Positions 33,048 to 42,040 of a stretch of 64,000 nucleotides of DNA are shown here, one piece after another; position 1 is the stretch's first letter; every line of letters starts with the position of its first letter. This stretch comes from Clostridia bacterium. GTDB taxonomy: Bacteria; Bacillota_A; Clostridia; Oscillospirales; CAG-272. The notes under the pieces were generated by a model. That model made no database searches. It was not told the origin of the DNA and saw nothing but the letters and a program-made list of their open reading frames with translations. The stretch spans positions 62,001 through 126,000 of the forward strand of contig JAFUJS010000002.1 of assembly GCA_017468115.1 (NCBI GenBank). The letters are read 5' to 3'. Both the position numbers and the translations under genes were made by a program.

Positions 33048-36000
33048 ATGAAAAAGAAATTATTAGTGGTTTTCTTTGCCACTCTGCTTGTTATGGTGCT
33101 TGCACTTTCTGTCAGTGCTGCAACTACCGCAACACCCGATGCAGATGCGCTTGGAAACTGCGTAATCAACGGAGAAGTGGTTAGTGGCGATGCGCTACCC
33201 GTAACACAAGGTATGGTCTATACTGTAACTGACGAGGACGCAAAAACCGTGTCAGTTAGCGGTAAGGGCACAGTAGATTCATACACAGGCGCGGTTGTAA
33301 TCCCATCAACCATTCAAATTGTCGGTGTTACATATACCGTTACTGAAATTAATTCTTCTGTGTTCAAAAACACCAGCATTACAAAGGCTTACGTACCTGA
33401 TACAGTAGAGACTATCTGGGGTAGCACATCTACAGCGCTTGATAATAGTGGCTCGTTTGCTGACTGTAAGCTTCTTTCTGAGGTTTATATCGGTACAGGT
33501 ATAAAGACCCTTGGTCGTTTCGCCTTTACCGGCATAGGCTCAACATCAACTGTAACAGTGTTCAAAATTTACGGCAAGCTGGAAAAAATAAGCAGCTATT
33601 CCTTTAACTGTGCCAACTTCGCAAGCAGTTGCGAAATTGTTTTTGATGCAAGTGAGCTAAGACGTATTGAAGCAAATGCATTTTCTAACAGTGCAAAGGC
33701 TTTAAGAGTTTTCAATTCCCAAAAGCTTGAATATATCGGTGCAGGCGCTTTTAGTGGTTGTACGACTATTGAATATATTGTTATTCCAGAATACTGTGTG
33801 CTTGAAGGAAATAGTATATTTAATAGCGCAACTGCGCTTCACACAGTTATCATCCGTTCTGCTTCCGACGAAATCAAAAAGCTTCCTCAGGAGCTTTTCA
33901 GCTCGGGAGGCGGAAGTGTTGTTACAAACTTTTATATCAAAGGTAGAGTAGAGGCAACAGGCTACGCTGTATTGCAGGGTAAAACCCAGAATATCTATAT
34001 GGACTCCTATGCAAACGCTAAGTATTTTGCAGATAGCGTTCAAAAATACACATGGAATCGACTAAGCTATGCACACTGGTATTTCTGTACACCATATAAC
34101 GGCAATTATCACTTTACAGCTGATAGCAGCTTTAACTTGACTGCTAAAACAGACATTACTGAACCACCTCATATAGCTATAACATATAAAGGTGTTGTAA
34201 CACCGGCTACCTGTTGTCAATACGAGGGTGTTGGCGACATTTGTGAGGTTTGCGGTCAGTCATTCAACGTTACTATCACAGGCACAGAGTATGACGAAAG
34301 CGCACACAACTATTTGCTTGACGGACATACAGACCCACAGTGTATTGTAACAGGCTCAGACGTATACAAATGCAGCTATTGTAATGATACATATAGTGTA
34401 GAAATTCCTGTACTGGGACACAACTACACAAGCACAATACATGACCCAAGCTGCTCCACGATAGGCTACACAAACAATGTTTGTTCCCGCTGCAGCTATT
34501 CTGTTATAACTGACAAGACTGTAAAAGCAGAGCACCTTTGGACTAAGGTTAAAAATGCAACCATAAACGGCTATAATATTACCTATGACGCAGTGTGTAG
34601 CTACTGCGGTGCAACTGATACCGGTATAACAGAATCACTTGTTAATAAGTGCTATATCGAGGACTATGGTATTTTCGATGCTACAATGGAGTACTTTAAT
34701 GTTTCTGCCGACGGCACAATTACACCATCAAGTGCTACCTTCGAAAACGCAGTGCTTTATTTCCCATCTTACGCGGAGGTGGACGGAACAATTGTTGAAA
34801 TAAAGACACTTCAGGGCTTTATCAGAAAGTCAATTGTAGGAATTTATATTCCTGATACTGTAACAAGAATTGTTGGCTCAGATGCAAATGGATGCTTTAT
34901 GAACCTGTTTGACCTTAAAAACCTTGTTGTTGGTAAGGGTATTACAGAAATCGAGCAGGATGCATTTAGAAGCTCTGAAAGACTTGTTTACTTGGATGAA
35001 TTTATATTCAAGAGTACAATAACAAAAATTGCGACCCTTGCCTTTGAAAGAATTTGTGCCTCTAGCACTATGACTGGTTATGAATTTAATGCTGTTCTTA
35101 CATATGCAGGCAAGTATGTTAACGGAAGCAGTGGTACAATCATTAAAGAGGTTTACATCACAAACGAATGTGATTTAAGCGAAAAGTATGCCTTCAACGG
35201 TGCAAACGGCTTAAAGCGTGCTTACATTGAGGGTGGAGAAACTGCAGATACCGCCAAGGACCTAACACAGGAAATATTCAGCGGTGATGCAAGCGGACTT
35301 GAAATCTTAATCAGAGGCTACGTTAAGGCAACAGGACTGGCAACATTACCAACTAATGGTGCGCTTGTTTTCTTCAAGACAATGGACCAGGCAAAGGTAT
35401 ATGCCGCATCCTTAATATCCTGTGGTGATACAAGCTATTCCGGCAGAGGAACCAAGTGCAGTTGGTATATTTGTGATGAAAATAATACAAATGGCAACCT
35501 GAGATATATACTTGACAACTTCACAGGCGACCCGGAAACACTAACCTTCAAAATTCAAGGCGCATCATACCCAAGCTACCATGCAGGTCAGCAGGTTATC
35601 GTTGGCGGTGGCTGTACAGAAGAAACAAGCATTACAGAATACTGCTTTGTTTGCGGCGCACTTGTTCAACAGACAATAACAGAGGGTACAGGACACACCT
35701 ACAACAAGGGTGTATTTACAGTTACACCAAACTGCTATACACTTGGCACAGTTACATTTACATGTATCGACTGTGGCGATTTCTATGAGGTTGGCACAGG
35801 CTACGACCTGTCAACACACCAGCTTGACACAATTATAGACATTCTTTATAAGCTTGGCTACCTTGAAAGGGGCACACAGGTTACAGAATGCTCCGGCTGT
35901 CATGAGCACTTTGAGGAGGAAACACCAACCTTCCCGGCTCTCTTTAGCACCCTTGGTTATAGCTACTCTCTCGTTGGAGACGGCGCTATTATGCAAAGCT

Positions 36001-36365
36001 TTGGCGTTAACAGAGAGGCAATCGCTACTTATATGAATGTTACAGGCAAGAGCCTTGATTACGGTCTTGTTGTGGCTGTAAAGAAGGTTGTAAATACAAC
36101 TAACCTTATTAAAGCAAATGGCGAAAAAGCACACGAATATGTGGCAAACGTTTCCTTTAAGGATAGAGCCTACGACTTGTTTGAAATGCAACTCGTTGGC
36201 GTTGGCACAAACCACGCAGACCTTGAGGTTTACCTCTGCGCATACTATATTGTTGACGGCACAGTTTACTATATCGACAACGGCATAGCAGGCAGAGAAG
36301 CTCCGGTTGCCATTACCTTTAATAAAATAGTGGCATTTAAGGAAGAGGAAACCCCACTTGAATAA
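33048..36365 (+). CDS. Large secreted LRR/Cys-pair protein with shared C-terminal domain
   Basis: 1105 residues; the start at 33048 follows TAAGGAG and gives a signal peptide (MKKKLLVVF...LSVSA). BspA-like leucine-rich segments occur at ~95-320 and again at ~590-760 (YVPDTVETI, YIPDTVTRIVG). Between and after them are Cys-pair modules (CEVCG, CSYC, CSRC, CSYCG, CFVCG, CSGC) spaced like small metal-binding or disulfide knuckles. Residues ~960-1095 match the C-terminus of the 9170-11053 protein. No membrane anchor or sortase signal seen. Probably surface-located adhesion or binding protein (inference). Confidence 0.85.
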   Translation: MKKKLLVVFFATLLVMVLALSVSAATTATPDADALGNCVINGEVVSGDALPVTQGMVYTVTDEDAKTVSVSGKGTVDSYTGAVVIPSTIQIVGVTYTVTEINSSVFKNTSITKAYVPDTVETIWGSTSTALDNSGSFADCKLLSEVYIGTGIKTLGRFAFTGIGSTSTVTVFKIYGKLEKISSYSFNCANFASSCEIVFDASELRRIEANAFSNSAKALRVFNSQKLEYIGAGAFSGCTTIEYIVIPEYCVLEGNSIFNSATALHTVIIRSASDEIKKLPQELFSSGGGSVVTNFYIKGRVEATGYAVLQGKTQNIYMDSYANAKYFADSVQKYTWNRLSYAHWYFCTPYNGNYHFTADSSFNLTAKTDITEPPHIAITYKGVVTPATCCQYEGVGDICEVCGQSFNVTITGTEYDESAHNYLLDGHTDPQCIVTGSDVYKCSYCNDTYSVEIPVLGHNYTSTIHDPSCSTIGYTNNVCSRCSYSVITDKTVKAEHLWTKVKNATINGYNITYDAVCSYCGATDTGITESLVNKCYIEDYGIFDATMEYFNVSADGTITPSSATFENAVLYFPSYAEVDGTIVEIKTLQGFIRKSIVGIYIPDTVTRIVGSDANGCFMNLFDLKNLVVGKGITEIEQDAFRSSERLVYLDEFIFKSTITKIATLAFERICASSTMTGYEFNAVLTYAGKYVNGSSGTIIKEVYITNECDLSEKYAFNGANGLKRAYIEGGETADTAKDLTQEIFSGDASGLEILIRGYVKATGLATLPTNGALVFFKTMDQAKVYAASLISCGDTSYSGRGTKCSWYICDENNTNGNLRYILDNFTGDPETLTFKIQGASYPSYHAGQQVIVGGGCTEETSITEYCFVCGALVQQTITEGTGHTYNKGVFTVTPNCYTLGTVTFTCIDCGDFYEVGTGYDLSTHQLDTIIDILYKLGYLERGTQVTECSGCHEHFEEETPTFPALFSTLGYSYSLVGDGAIMQSFGVNREAIATYMNVTGKSLDYGLVVAVKKVVNTTNLIKANGEKAHEYVANVSFKDRAYDLFEMQLVGVGTNHADLEVYLCAYYIVDGTVYYIDNGIAGREAPVAITFNKIVAFKEEETPLE

Positions 36366-36369
36366 ATCA

Positions 36370-36402
36370 AAAAGGATTACCCAAACGGGTAATCCTTTTT
36401 TA
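36370..36402 (+). terminator. Intrinsic terminator after the 1105-residue protein gene
   Basis: Stem AAAGGATTACCC / GGGTAATCCTTT with a T6 tract. Confidence 0.92.
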
Positions 36403-36450
36403 ACGCCTATTCACATAAAAAGCCGTGTATGTGATAACCACTTAGTTGCC

Positions 36451-36633
36451 GAAAGCACCTCGTCGGGGCAGGCGTCCCCGACTGCTGAAAAGCACCCCGT
36501 ATGGGCAGGTGTCCCCGACTGCCGAAAGCACCCCGTATGGGTATGCAACCCTCGACTGCCGAAAAGCACCCCGTAGGGACAGGCGCTCTCGACTGCCGAA
36601 AGCACCCTGTAGGGGCAGGCGTCCCCGACTGCC
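36451..36633. repeat. Five tandem copies of a 36-37-bp GC-rich repeat
   Basis: The unit is roughly GAAAGCACCCCGTA plus GGGGCAGGCGTCCCCGACTGCC. Copies diverge at several positions; each contains a GGGCAG...CTGCCC or GTCGGGG...CCCCGAC hairpin. Open frames across it are low-complexity repeats without ribosome sites. It contrasts with the AT-rich surroundings; related single elements occur at 11298 and 32592. Confidence 0.92.
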
Positions 36634-36639
36634 CGCAAA

Positions 36640-36748
36640 AAAAGAAGAGAGCTTTTGAAAAAGCTCTCAACCTTATATTCATAGAAAGTTGCGTAGAACA
36701 AAAGTCAAGCCTTAACAGTTGCCTTTCGTTCTATGCCTATTATTAGCC
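36640..36748 (-). repeat. Duplicate of the asd 3' end and terminator (outer copy)
   Basis: Contains the same terminator hairpin (36647-36668) and the same 28 bases (36721-36748) as the authentic asd end at 36859-36968, about 220 bases away. Middle parts have diverged. On the minus strand the copy includes a stop at the same place as asd, but no asd body precedes it. Confidence 0.85.
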
Positions 36749-36851
36749 ACGCACCAACAAAATATTGAGGGCGAAGAATGGGTAGAGAAAAGGTGGTCTC
36801 GTACACGTCGCTGTACTCGGTACTGCAGAGTAGAGAGCGCCTTTAGAAAGG
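36749..36851. other. Spacer between the two copies of the asd 3' end
   Basis: No gene can be supported here. It includes a GTACACGTCGCTGTACTCGG stretch of repeat-like character that I cannot assign. Confidence 0.4.
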
Positions 36852-36887
36852 CAAAATAAAAAGAAGAGAGCTTTTGAAAAAGCTCTC
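36852..36887 (-). terminator. Intrinsic terminator of the hom-lysC-asd operon
   Basis: Minus-strand stem GAGAGCTTTT / AAAAGCTCTC followed by TTCTTTTTATTTT. An almost identical hairpin is found in the duplicate at 36640. Confidence 0.9.
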
Positions 36888-36968
36888 AACCTTAAAAATT
36901 ATATACAGTAAAGCGAAACGAAATTTAAGCCTTGAATCTTGCCTTTCGTTCTATGCCTATTATTAGCC
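36859..36968 (-). repeat. Authentic copy of the asd 3' end and terminator (inner copy)
   Basis: Matches 36640-36748 in the terminator region (first ~36 bases) and the last 28 bases, which reach into the asd stop and final Gly codon. Confidence 0.85.
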
Positions 36969-37967
36969 CTCAACCAAAGACTCCATAATTTGAATAGCAT
37001 TAGTAGCCGCACCCTTGCGTACCTGGTCGCCGCAGCACCAAAGTGTAATAGCATTGTCAAACACAAGGTCCTCTCTGATTCTACCAACAAACACAAGGTC
37101 TTGGTCAGAGGTAACAAGTGGCATTGGGTAAAGCTTGTTTGCCGGGTCATCATAAAGCTTGCAGCCCTTTGCGTTAGCAACAGCCTCACGTACAGCCTCA
37201 ACAGTAAGCTTATCTTCAGTAAGAACAGTAACAGAAATAGAGTGTGAACGAACAACAGGAACTCTTACACAGGTGCAAGTAACCTTAAGCTCCGGCAGAT
37301 GCATAATCTTTCTGCCCTCGTTTTGCATCTTCATTTCCTCGGTTGTGTAGCCGTCGTCATTAAAGCTACCAATTTGAGGAATAAGGTTTTCGGCAATTTG
37401 ATATTGGAACACCTTGTTTTCAATATCGCCACCGTTAACAATAGCCTTCATCTGGCTTTCAAGCTCAACAGGACCCTCAGCTCCTGCACCGCTGGTAGCC
37501 TGATAGGTTGATGCAACCATACCCTTAATCTTGGAAAGCTTGTTAATAGCATTTACAGCAACAAGAGTAATGATAGTAGAGCAGTTAGGGTTAGAAACAA
37601 TACCCTTGTTCTTCTTTGCATCCTCTGCGTTAATTTCCGGAACAACAAGCGGAACATCGTCGCACATACGGAATGCGCTGGAGTTGTCTACAAAAACAGC
37701 ACCGGCCTTTACAATGTGAGGTGCAAGCTCCTTTGCAACAGCGTTTGAAGCTGCGCCAAGCACGAAATCAAGACCTTCAAATGCATTTGGCTCTGCAAGC
37801 TTAACCTCAAGCTCCTTGCCCATAAAAGGGATTTTCTTGCCCACACTACGTGGGGAAGCGAGAAGCCTTAGCTCGCCGATAGGAAAGCTTCTTTCCTCTA
37901 AAATTCTCATCATTTCACGGCCAACAGCACCTGTTGCACCGAGAATAGCAACATTATATGTTTTCAT
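36963..37967 (-). CDS. asd: Aspartate-semialdehyde dehydrogenase
   Basis: Reduces aspartyl-phosphate to aspartate semialdehyde, the branch point to lysine, threonine and methionine. 334 residues. NADP motif GATGAVGREM at residue 9, catalytic Cys in NPNCSTI near 127, conserved QATSGAG near 155 and the catalytic His region VRSHSISV near 240. The start overlaps the lysC stop by one base (TAATG). Last gene of hom-lysC-asd. Confidence 0.97.
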   Translation of the reverse strand: MKTYNVAILGATGAVGREMMRILEERSFPIGELRLLASPRSVGKKIPFMGKELEVKLAEPNAFEGLDFVLGAASNAVAKELAPHIVKAGAVFVDNSSAFRMCDDVPLVVPEINAEDAKKNKGIVSNPNCSTIITLVAVNAINKLSKIKGMVASTYQATSGAGAEGPVELESQMKAIVNGGDIENKVFQYQIAENLIPQIGSFNDDGYTTEEMKMQNEGRKIMHLPELKVTCTCVRVPVVRSHSISVTVLTEDKLTVEAVREAVANAKGCKLYDDPANKLYPMPLVTSDQDLVFVGRIREDLVFDNAITLWCCGDQVRKGAATNAIQIMESLVEG

Positions 37968-39295
37968 TATTCTTCTACCTCGCTAAGATTATAAAGTACT
38001 CTGATTGTTTTCTTGAAGTTTGAGTTATCAACACCGATGATAATATTAATCTCGTCAGCGCCCTGCTCAATCATCTTAATGTTAATGTCGTTTTCGCCAA
38101 GAGCGGTAAAGATTTTACCTGCAATACCGATATTGGACTGGAGCTTTCTACCAACAATGGCAATCAAGCTGATTTCGTTATCAATCTTAACGGAATCCGG
38201 CTGAAGAGCACTGTTAAGAGCAGAAATAAGCTCGTGCATATTTGTTTCAATATGTGAGGAAGCAACCACAACAGAGAAGCTGTCAATGCTGGAAGGAATA
38301 TGCTCAATCGGAATACCAAAGCGCTCAAACACCTCAAGTGCACGTCTTACGTAGCCAATTTCCTCATTCATTCTGTTTTTAGCAATTGTAATAATAGAGA
38401 AGTTCTTCTTTCCGGAAATACCGGTGATAAAGTGTGCATTCTTGTTTTCAAGGTCGTCATCAAAGGCTTCCATAATAAGAGTGCCACGTGCGTTCATATC
38501 ATTAGTGTTCTTAATGTAAAGAGGAATATTCTTCTGTCTTACAGGGAAAACAGTTTCCTCGTGAAGAACCTCAGCACCCATATAGGAAAGCTCTCTCAGC
38601 TCGGCAAAGGTAACATTCTCAATAGGTCTTGGATTGTCAACAATTCTTGGGTCAGCGGTCATAATTCCGGACACGTCTGTCCAGTTTTCGTACATATCGG
38701 CATTAACAGCGGCTGCTGCAATAGCACCTGTAATATCAGAGCCACCACGTGAAAATGTTTTAACATTTCCGTCAGGTGTTACACCATAAAAGCCCGGGAT
38801 AACAACTCTTGCATTCTTTTCAATAATGGCAGAAAGTGCTTCGTAGGACTTTTCAAAATCAACCTTACCATTGTAGTTAAAGTAAAGCCACTCGGTGCTG
38901 TCAACAAAGGTGTATCCAAGATACTCAGCCATAAGCCTTGCGTTTAGATACTCACCGCGGGAAACGATGTAGTCAACGCTTGTTTTCTTGTTGAGCTTTG
39001 CGCTAATAGCCTCAAACTCACTCTCAAGGTCCTGTGTAAGACCACAATGCTTGTGGATTTGACGATATCTGTCCTTAATTTCATTAAAGAGAGCATCAAA
39101 GTTTGCATTATATTTAATGTGTGCCTGGCAGAGGTACAAAAGGTCAGTAACCTTCATATCTCCGCTATATCTTTTACCTGGGGCTGAAACAACCACAATA
39201 GCGCGGGATGGGTCAGCCTCTACAATTTTCTTAACCTTTTCAAAGGTTTCGCCGGAGGCAAGAGAAGAGCCACCGAATTTTAATACCTTTAACAT
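37967..39295 (-). CDS. lysC: Aspartate kinase
   Basis: First step of the aspartate amino-acid family. 442 residues: kinase domain with KFGGSSLAS at residue 6 and the SRGGSDITGA substrate motif near 185, then two ACT domains (ISIITIAKNRMNE region and SLIAIVGRKLQSN...) that normally bind the feedback amino acid. Three bases after hom and overlapping asd. Confidence 0.96.
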   Translation of the reverse strand: MLKVLKFGGSSLASGETFEKVKKIVEADPSRAIVVVSAPGKRYSGDMKVTDLLYLCQAHIKYNANFDALFNEIKDRYRQIHKHCGLTQDLESEFEAISAKLNKKTSVDYIVSRGEYLNARLMAEYLGYTFVDSTEWLYFNYNGKVDFEKSYEALSAIIEKNARVVIPGFYGVTPDGNVKTFSRGGSDITGAIAAAAVNADMYENWTDVSGIMTADPRIVDNPRPIENVTFAELRELSYMGAEVLHEETVFPVRQKNIPLYIKNTNDMNARGTLIMEAFDDDLENKNAHFITGISGKKNFSIITIAKNRMNEEIGYVRRALEVFERFGIPIEHIPSSIDSFSVVVASSHIETNMHELISALNSALQPDSVKIDNEISLIAIVGRKLQSNIGIAGKIFTALGENDINIKMIEQGADEINIIIGVDNSNFKKTIRVLYNLSEVEE

Positions 39296-39298
39296 AAT

Positions 39299-40438
39299 TT
39301 ACTCCTCAATTCCCGCGCAGAAAACAGCGGGATCCTTAACCGTAATAGATTTAATAAGGCTGTGTAGCCTTGTAACAGCCATAGGCTTTGTAATCACAAA
39401 GGACATACCGTCCTTGCGTATTGCGCTTTCAAAATCGCCATCAAGGCTTGCGCTTGTTCTGATGTAGTATTTTCTTGCTACAAGAGAGTTGTCAACCAAA
39501 GCCTCATTAAAGTCACAGCAAAGCTTGTAATCTCCGTTTACAATATCGCAAACGTCCTGTGCCAAGGCATTACCGGTTGGGTATTTGCCTGCGCCCTGCC
39601 CGTAGAAGGAAAGACGGCCAACGCTCTTACCAAACAAGGAAATGAGATTAAAGTTCTTATTTACATTTGCCTCAAGCGCATCATTTGGCAAAACAACAGG
39701 CTCAACGAAGCAGGAAACGGTGTCCTTAGTCTTAATACCAAAGCCCATATAGCGAAGTGTTTTGCCCGTGCCCTTAATAAAGTCTATGTCCGCCTTGGTA
39801 ACGTTGCGCATAGAGAGGACAGAAACATTTTCTTCCTTTATTATAGTATTAAAGGCAATACTGCTGGAAATTGCAGTTTTTCTTGCCACATCAAGACCGT
39901 CAATATCAGCAGACGGATTTGCCTCGGCATAGCCAAGAGCCTGTGCTTCCTTTAGCACCTCGTCGAAATCACGACCGCAGGAAATCATATTATCAAGAAT
40001 AAAGTTTGTTGTGCCGTTCATAATACCCATAACCTTGGTAATCTCGTCGCACCTTACAGCCCTCTTAAGGTTGTAAAGCCAAGGAATACCGCCGCCAACA
40101 GCAGATGTAAAGCGAAGGGTAACACCGTTTTCACGAGCAAGAGCATGAAGCTCCTCATAATATTGGCAAATTAAGTGCTTGTTAGAGGAAACAACGTGCT
40201 TACCTGCCTTAAGCGCCTTAACCACAAAGGTGTGCGCAGGCTCAAGCCCGCCTATTGCCTCAGCAACAACTCCGATTTCCTTATCATTTAATATATCATC
40301 GAAATTTGATGTAAGAATATTACCAAGCTCCGGGTGGGGACGAATGTCAAGAACCCTCTTAACCTCAAGACCGTGATTTTTGAGCACCTCGAAAGCGCCT
40401 GAACCCACGACACCAAAGCCGAGAATAGCAATTTTCAT
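39299..40438 (-). CDS. hom: Homoserine dehydrogenase with shortened regulatory domain
   Basis: Reduces aspartate semialdehyde to homoserine. 379 residues against ~430 for the usual Gram-positive enzyme. NAD motif GFGVVGSGAF at residue 7, the catalytic region with MNGTTNFIL near 140 and ADIDGLDVARK near 195 are intact. The C-terminus has only a short, degenerate ACT-like tail (KYYIRTSASLDGDFE...), so classical threonine inhibition may be weak (inference). First gene of the minus operon; promoter at 40499. Confidence 0.94.
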   Translation of the reverse strand: MKIAILGFGVVGSGAFEVLKNHGLEVKRVLDIRPHPELGNILTSNFDDILNDKEIGVVAEAIGGLEPAHTFVVKALKAGKHVVSSNKHLICQYYEELHALARENGVTLRFTSAVGGGIPWLYNLKRAVRCDEITKVMGIMNGTTNFILDNMISCGRDFDEVLKEAQALGYAEANPSADIDGLDVARKTAISSSIAFNTIIKEENVSVLSMRNVTKADIDFIKGTGKTLRYMGFGIKTKDTVSCFVEPVVLPNDALEANVNKNFNLISLFGKSVGRLSFYGQGAGKYPTGNALAQDVCDIVNGDYKLCCDFNEALVDNSLVARKYYIRTSASLDGDFESAIRKDGMSFVITKPMAVTRLHSLIKSITVKDPAVFCAGIEE

Positions 40439-40457
40439 AAAAAATTTTACCTTTCTG

Positions 40458-40480
40458 AGTGTTTTTCTTTCAAAAACACT
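40458..40480. promoter_or_regulatory. Inverted repeat between hom and thrC
   Basis: AGTGTTTTT CTTTC AAAAACACT: perfect 9+5+9 inverted repeat in the hom leader, touching the -35 of the thrC promoter. Either a shared operator or a leader hairpin. Confidence 0.6.
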
Positions 40481-40508
40481 TGTTTTTCTATGAAAGATAG
40501 TGTATCAT
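40480..40508 (+). promoter_or_regulatory. Sigma-A promoter of thrC-thrB-ACT
   Basis: TTGTTT, 17-base spacer, TATCAT; 36 bases before the start codon. Its -10 overlaps the -10 of the opposing hom promoter. Confidence 0.6.
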
Positions 40509-40527
40509 ATAAAATGTAAAAAATCAA
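40499..40527 (-). promoter_or_regulatory. Sigma-A promoter of hom-lysC-asd
   Basis: Minus-strand TTGATT, 17-base spacer, TACACT with TGA extended -10; leaves a ~55-base leader that contains the inverted repeat at 40458. Confidence 0.65.
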
Positions 40528-40543
40528 GGGGGATTTTAAAAAA

Positions 40544-42040
40544 ATGTTATATTTAAGCACAAGAAATAATAAAATCGAGAAAAAGCCATCTGAGGCAGTG
40601 CTTGAGGGCATCGCAAGGGACGGCGGTTTATATATGCCGAAAAGCTTTGAGGGAGTTAATTTTCCTATGGAAAAGCTTTCTCAAATGTCAAACAAGGAAA
40701 TCTCTGCACAGGTTATCGCACTCCTTTTCAAGGGCGACAAAATGCTAAGTGATGAGGGTGGCGAGCTTGCGGGAGCATATAAGCTTGTTTCCAAGGCTTA
40801 CGATGGCAAGTTTGACAATGAGGACTTTGCACCTCTTTCCAAGGTGGCAGATGCTCACGTAATGGAGCTTTATCACGGCCCTACCTGCGCATTCAAGGAC
40901 GTTGCCCTTCAGCTTCTTCCACAGCTGGTTGCCGCATCAAAGAAGGCAACAGGCATGAAGGATGAAATCGTTATTCTTACAGCAACAAGCGGAGACACCG
41001 GAAGCGCTGCGCTTTCAGGCTTTTCAAATGTTGATGGCGTTAAGATTATTGTTTTCTATCCAAGAAACGGTGTTAGCGCCGTTCAGGAAAGACAAATGGT
41101 TTCTGTTGATGGTAAAAACACCTGTGTTTGCTCCGTTGGCGGTAACTTTGACGACGCACAAAGCGGTGTTAAAAGCATTTTCGCAAATCTTAAGCTACCA
41201 CAGGGTGTACAGCTCTCCAGCGCCAACTCCATAAATATAGGTAGACTTGCTCCACAGGTTGCTTACTACTTCAAGGCGTACAGAGACCTTATGGCAAATG
41301 GCGAGATTAAAATGGGCGACAAGGTTAACTTTATTGTTCCGACAGGTAACTTTGGCGACATTTTGGCAGGCTACTTTGCAAAGAAGATGGGGCTCCCTGT
41401 TGGCCAGCTTGTTTGCGCATCTAACACAAACAAGGTTCTTACAGACTTCTTTGAAGAGGGTGTTTACAACAAGAACAGAGAATTTTATCTTACAAAATCT
41501 CCTTCAATGGACATTCTCATTTCCTCTAATCTTGAAAGACTCCTTTATCTTGTATGCGGCTCCGAAAAATGCGCTGAATATATGGCACAGCTTAAGGAAA
41601 AGGGCGAGTACAGGCTAACTAAGGAAGAGCTTGACACCATTAGAAAGGAATTCGACGCAGGCTTCTGCGACGACGAGGAAACTCTAAAAACAATCAAGGA
41701 CGTGTACGAAAAAGAGGGTTATCTTATGGATACCCACACAGCCGTTGCTTGGAATGTTTACGAAAAATGGCTTAATAAAACAGGGGACAAGAACAAGACT
41801 GTTGTCCTTTCAACCGCATCTCCATACAAGTTCTCCTCAAGCGTTATGAACGCACTTGGCAAGGAGTACGACGGAGAGTTTGATGCTGTAAATAAGCTTT
41901 ACGACTATACAAAGGCAAAAATCCCTTCATCACTTGTTAATATCGAGGGCAAGGCAATTGTTCACAACGTAACAGTAGAGAAGGACGAAATGCAAGACTT
42001 CGTTGACAAAATGGTAAACAAGAAGGTCTGGATGGACTAA
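40544..42040 (+). CDS. thrC: Threonine synthase
   Basis: PLP enzyme converting phosphohomoserine to threonine. 498 residues, the long class related to E. coli and yeast enzymes. The N-terminal LSTRN, PLP lysine in HGPTCAFKDVALQ near residue 117, TSGDTGSAAL near 147 and VPTGNFGDILAG near 267 are present. AAGGGGG ribosome site; coupled to thrB by TAATG. Confidence 0.96.
   Translation: MLYLSTRNNKIEKKPSEAVLEGIARDGGLYMPKSFEGVNFPMEKLSQMSNKEISAQVIALLFKGDKMLSDEGGELAGAYKLVSKAYDGKFDNEDFAPLSKVADAHVMELYHGPTCAFKDVALQLLPQLVAASKKATGMKDEIVILTATSGDTGSAALSGFSNVDGVKIIVFYPRNGVSAVQERQMVSVDGKNTCVCSVGGNFDDAQSGVKSIFANLKLPQGVQLSSANSINIGRLAPQVAYYFKAYRDLMANGEIKMGDKVNFIVPTGNFGDILAGYFAKKMGLPVGQLVCASNTNKVLTDFFEEGVYNKNREFYLTKSPSMDILISSNLERLLYLVCGSEKCAEYMAQLKEKGEYRLTKEELDTIRKEFDAGFCDDEETLKTIKDVYEKEGYLMDTHTAVAWNVYEKWLNKTGDKNKTVVLSTASPYKFSSSVMNALGKEYDGEFDAVNKLYDYTKAKIPSSLVNIEGKAIVHNVTVEKDEMQDFVDKMVNKKVWMD

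Noticed and set aside
36451..36633. Possible CRISPR array (five regular 36-37-base repeats)
   Set aside because: The repeats are contiguous with no unique spacers, copies differ from each other, and no cas gene is near. Treated as a tandem GC-rich repeat.
36407..36701. Open frames across the GC-rich repeat array on both strands
   Set aside because: Low-complexity products that simply restate the repeat; no ribosome site, and the repeats lie between terminators.
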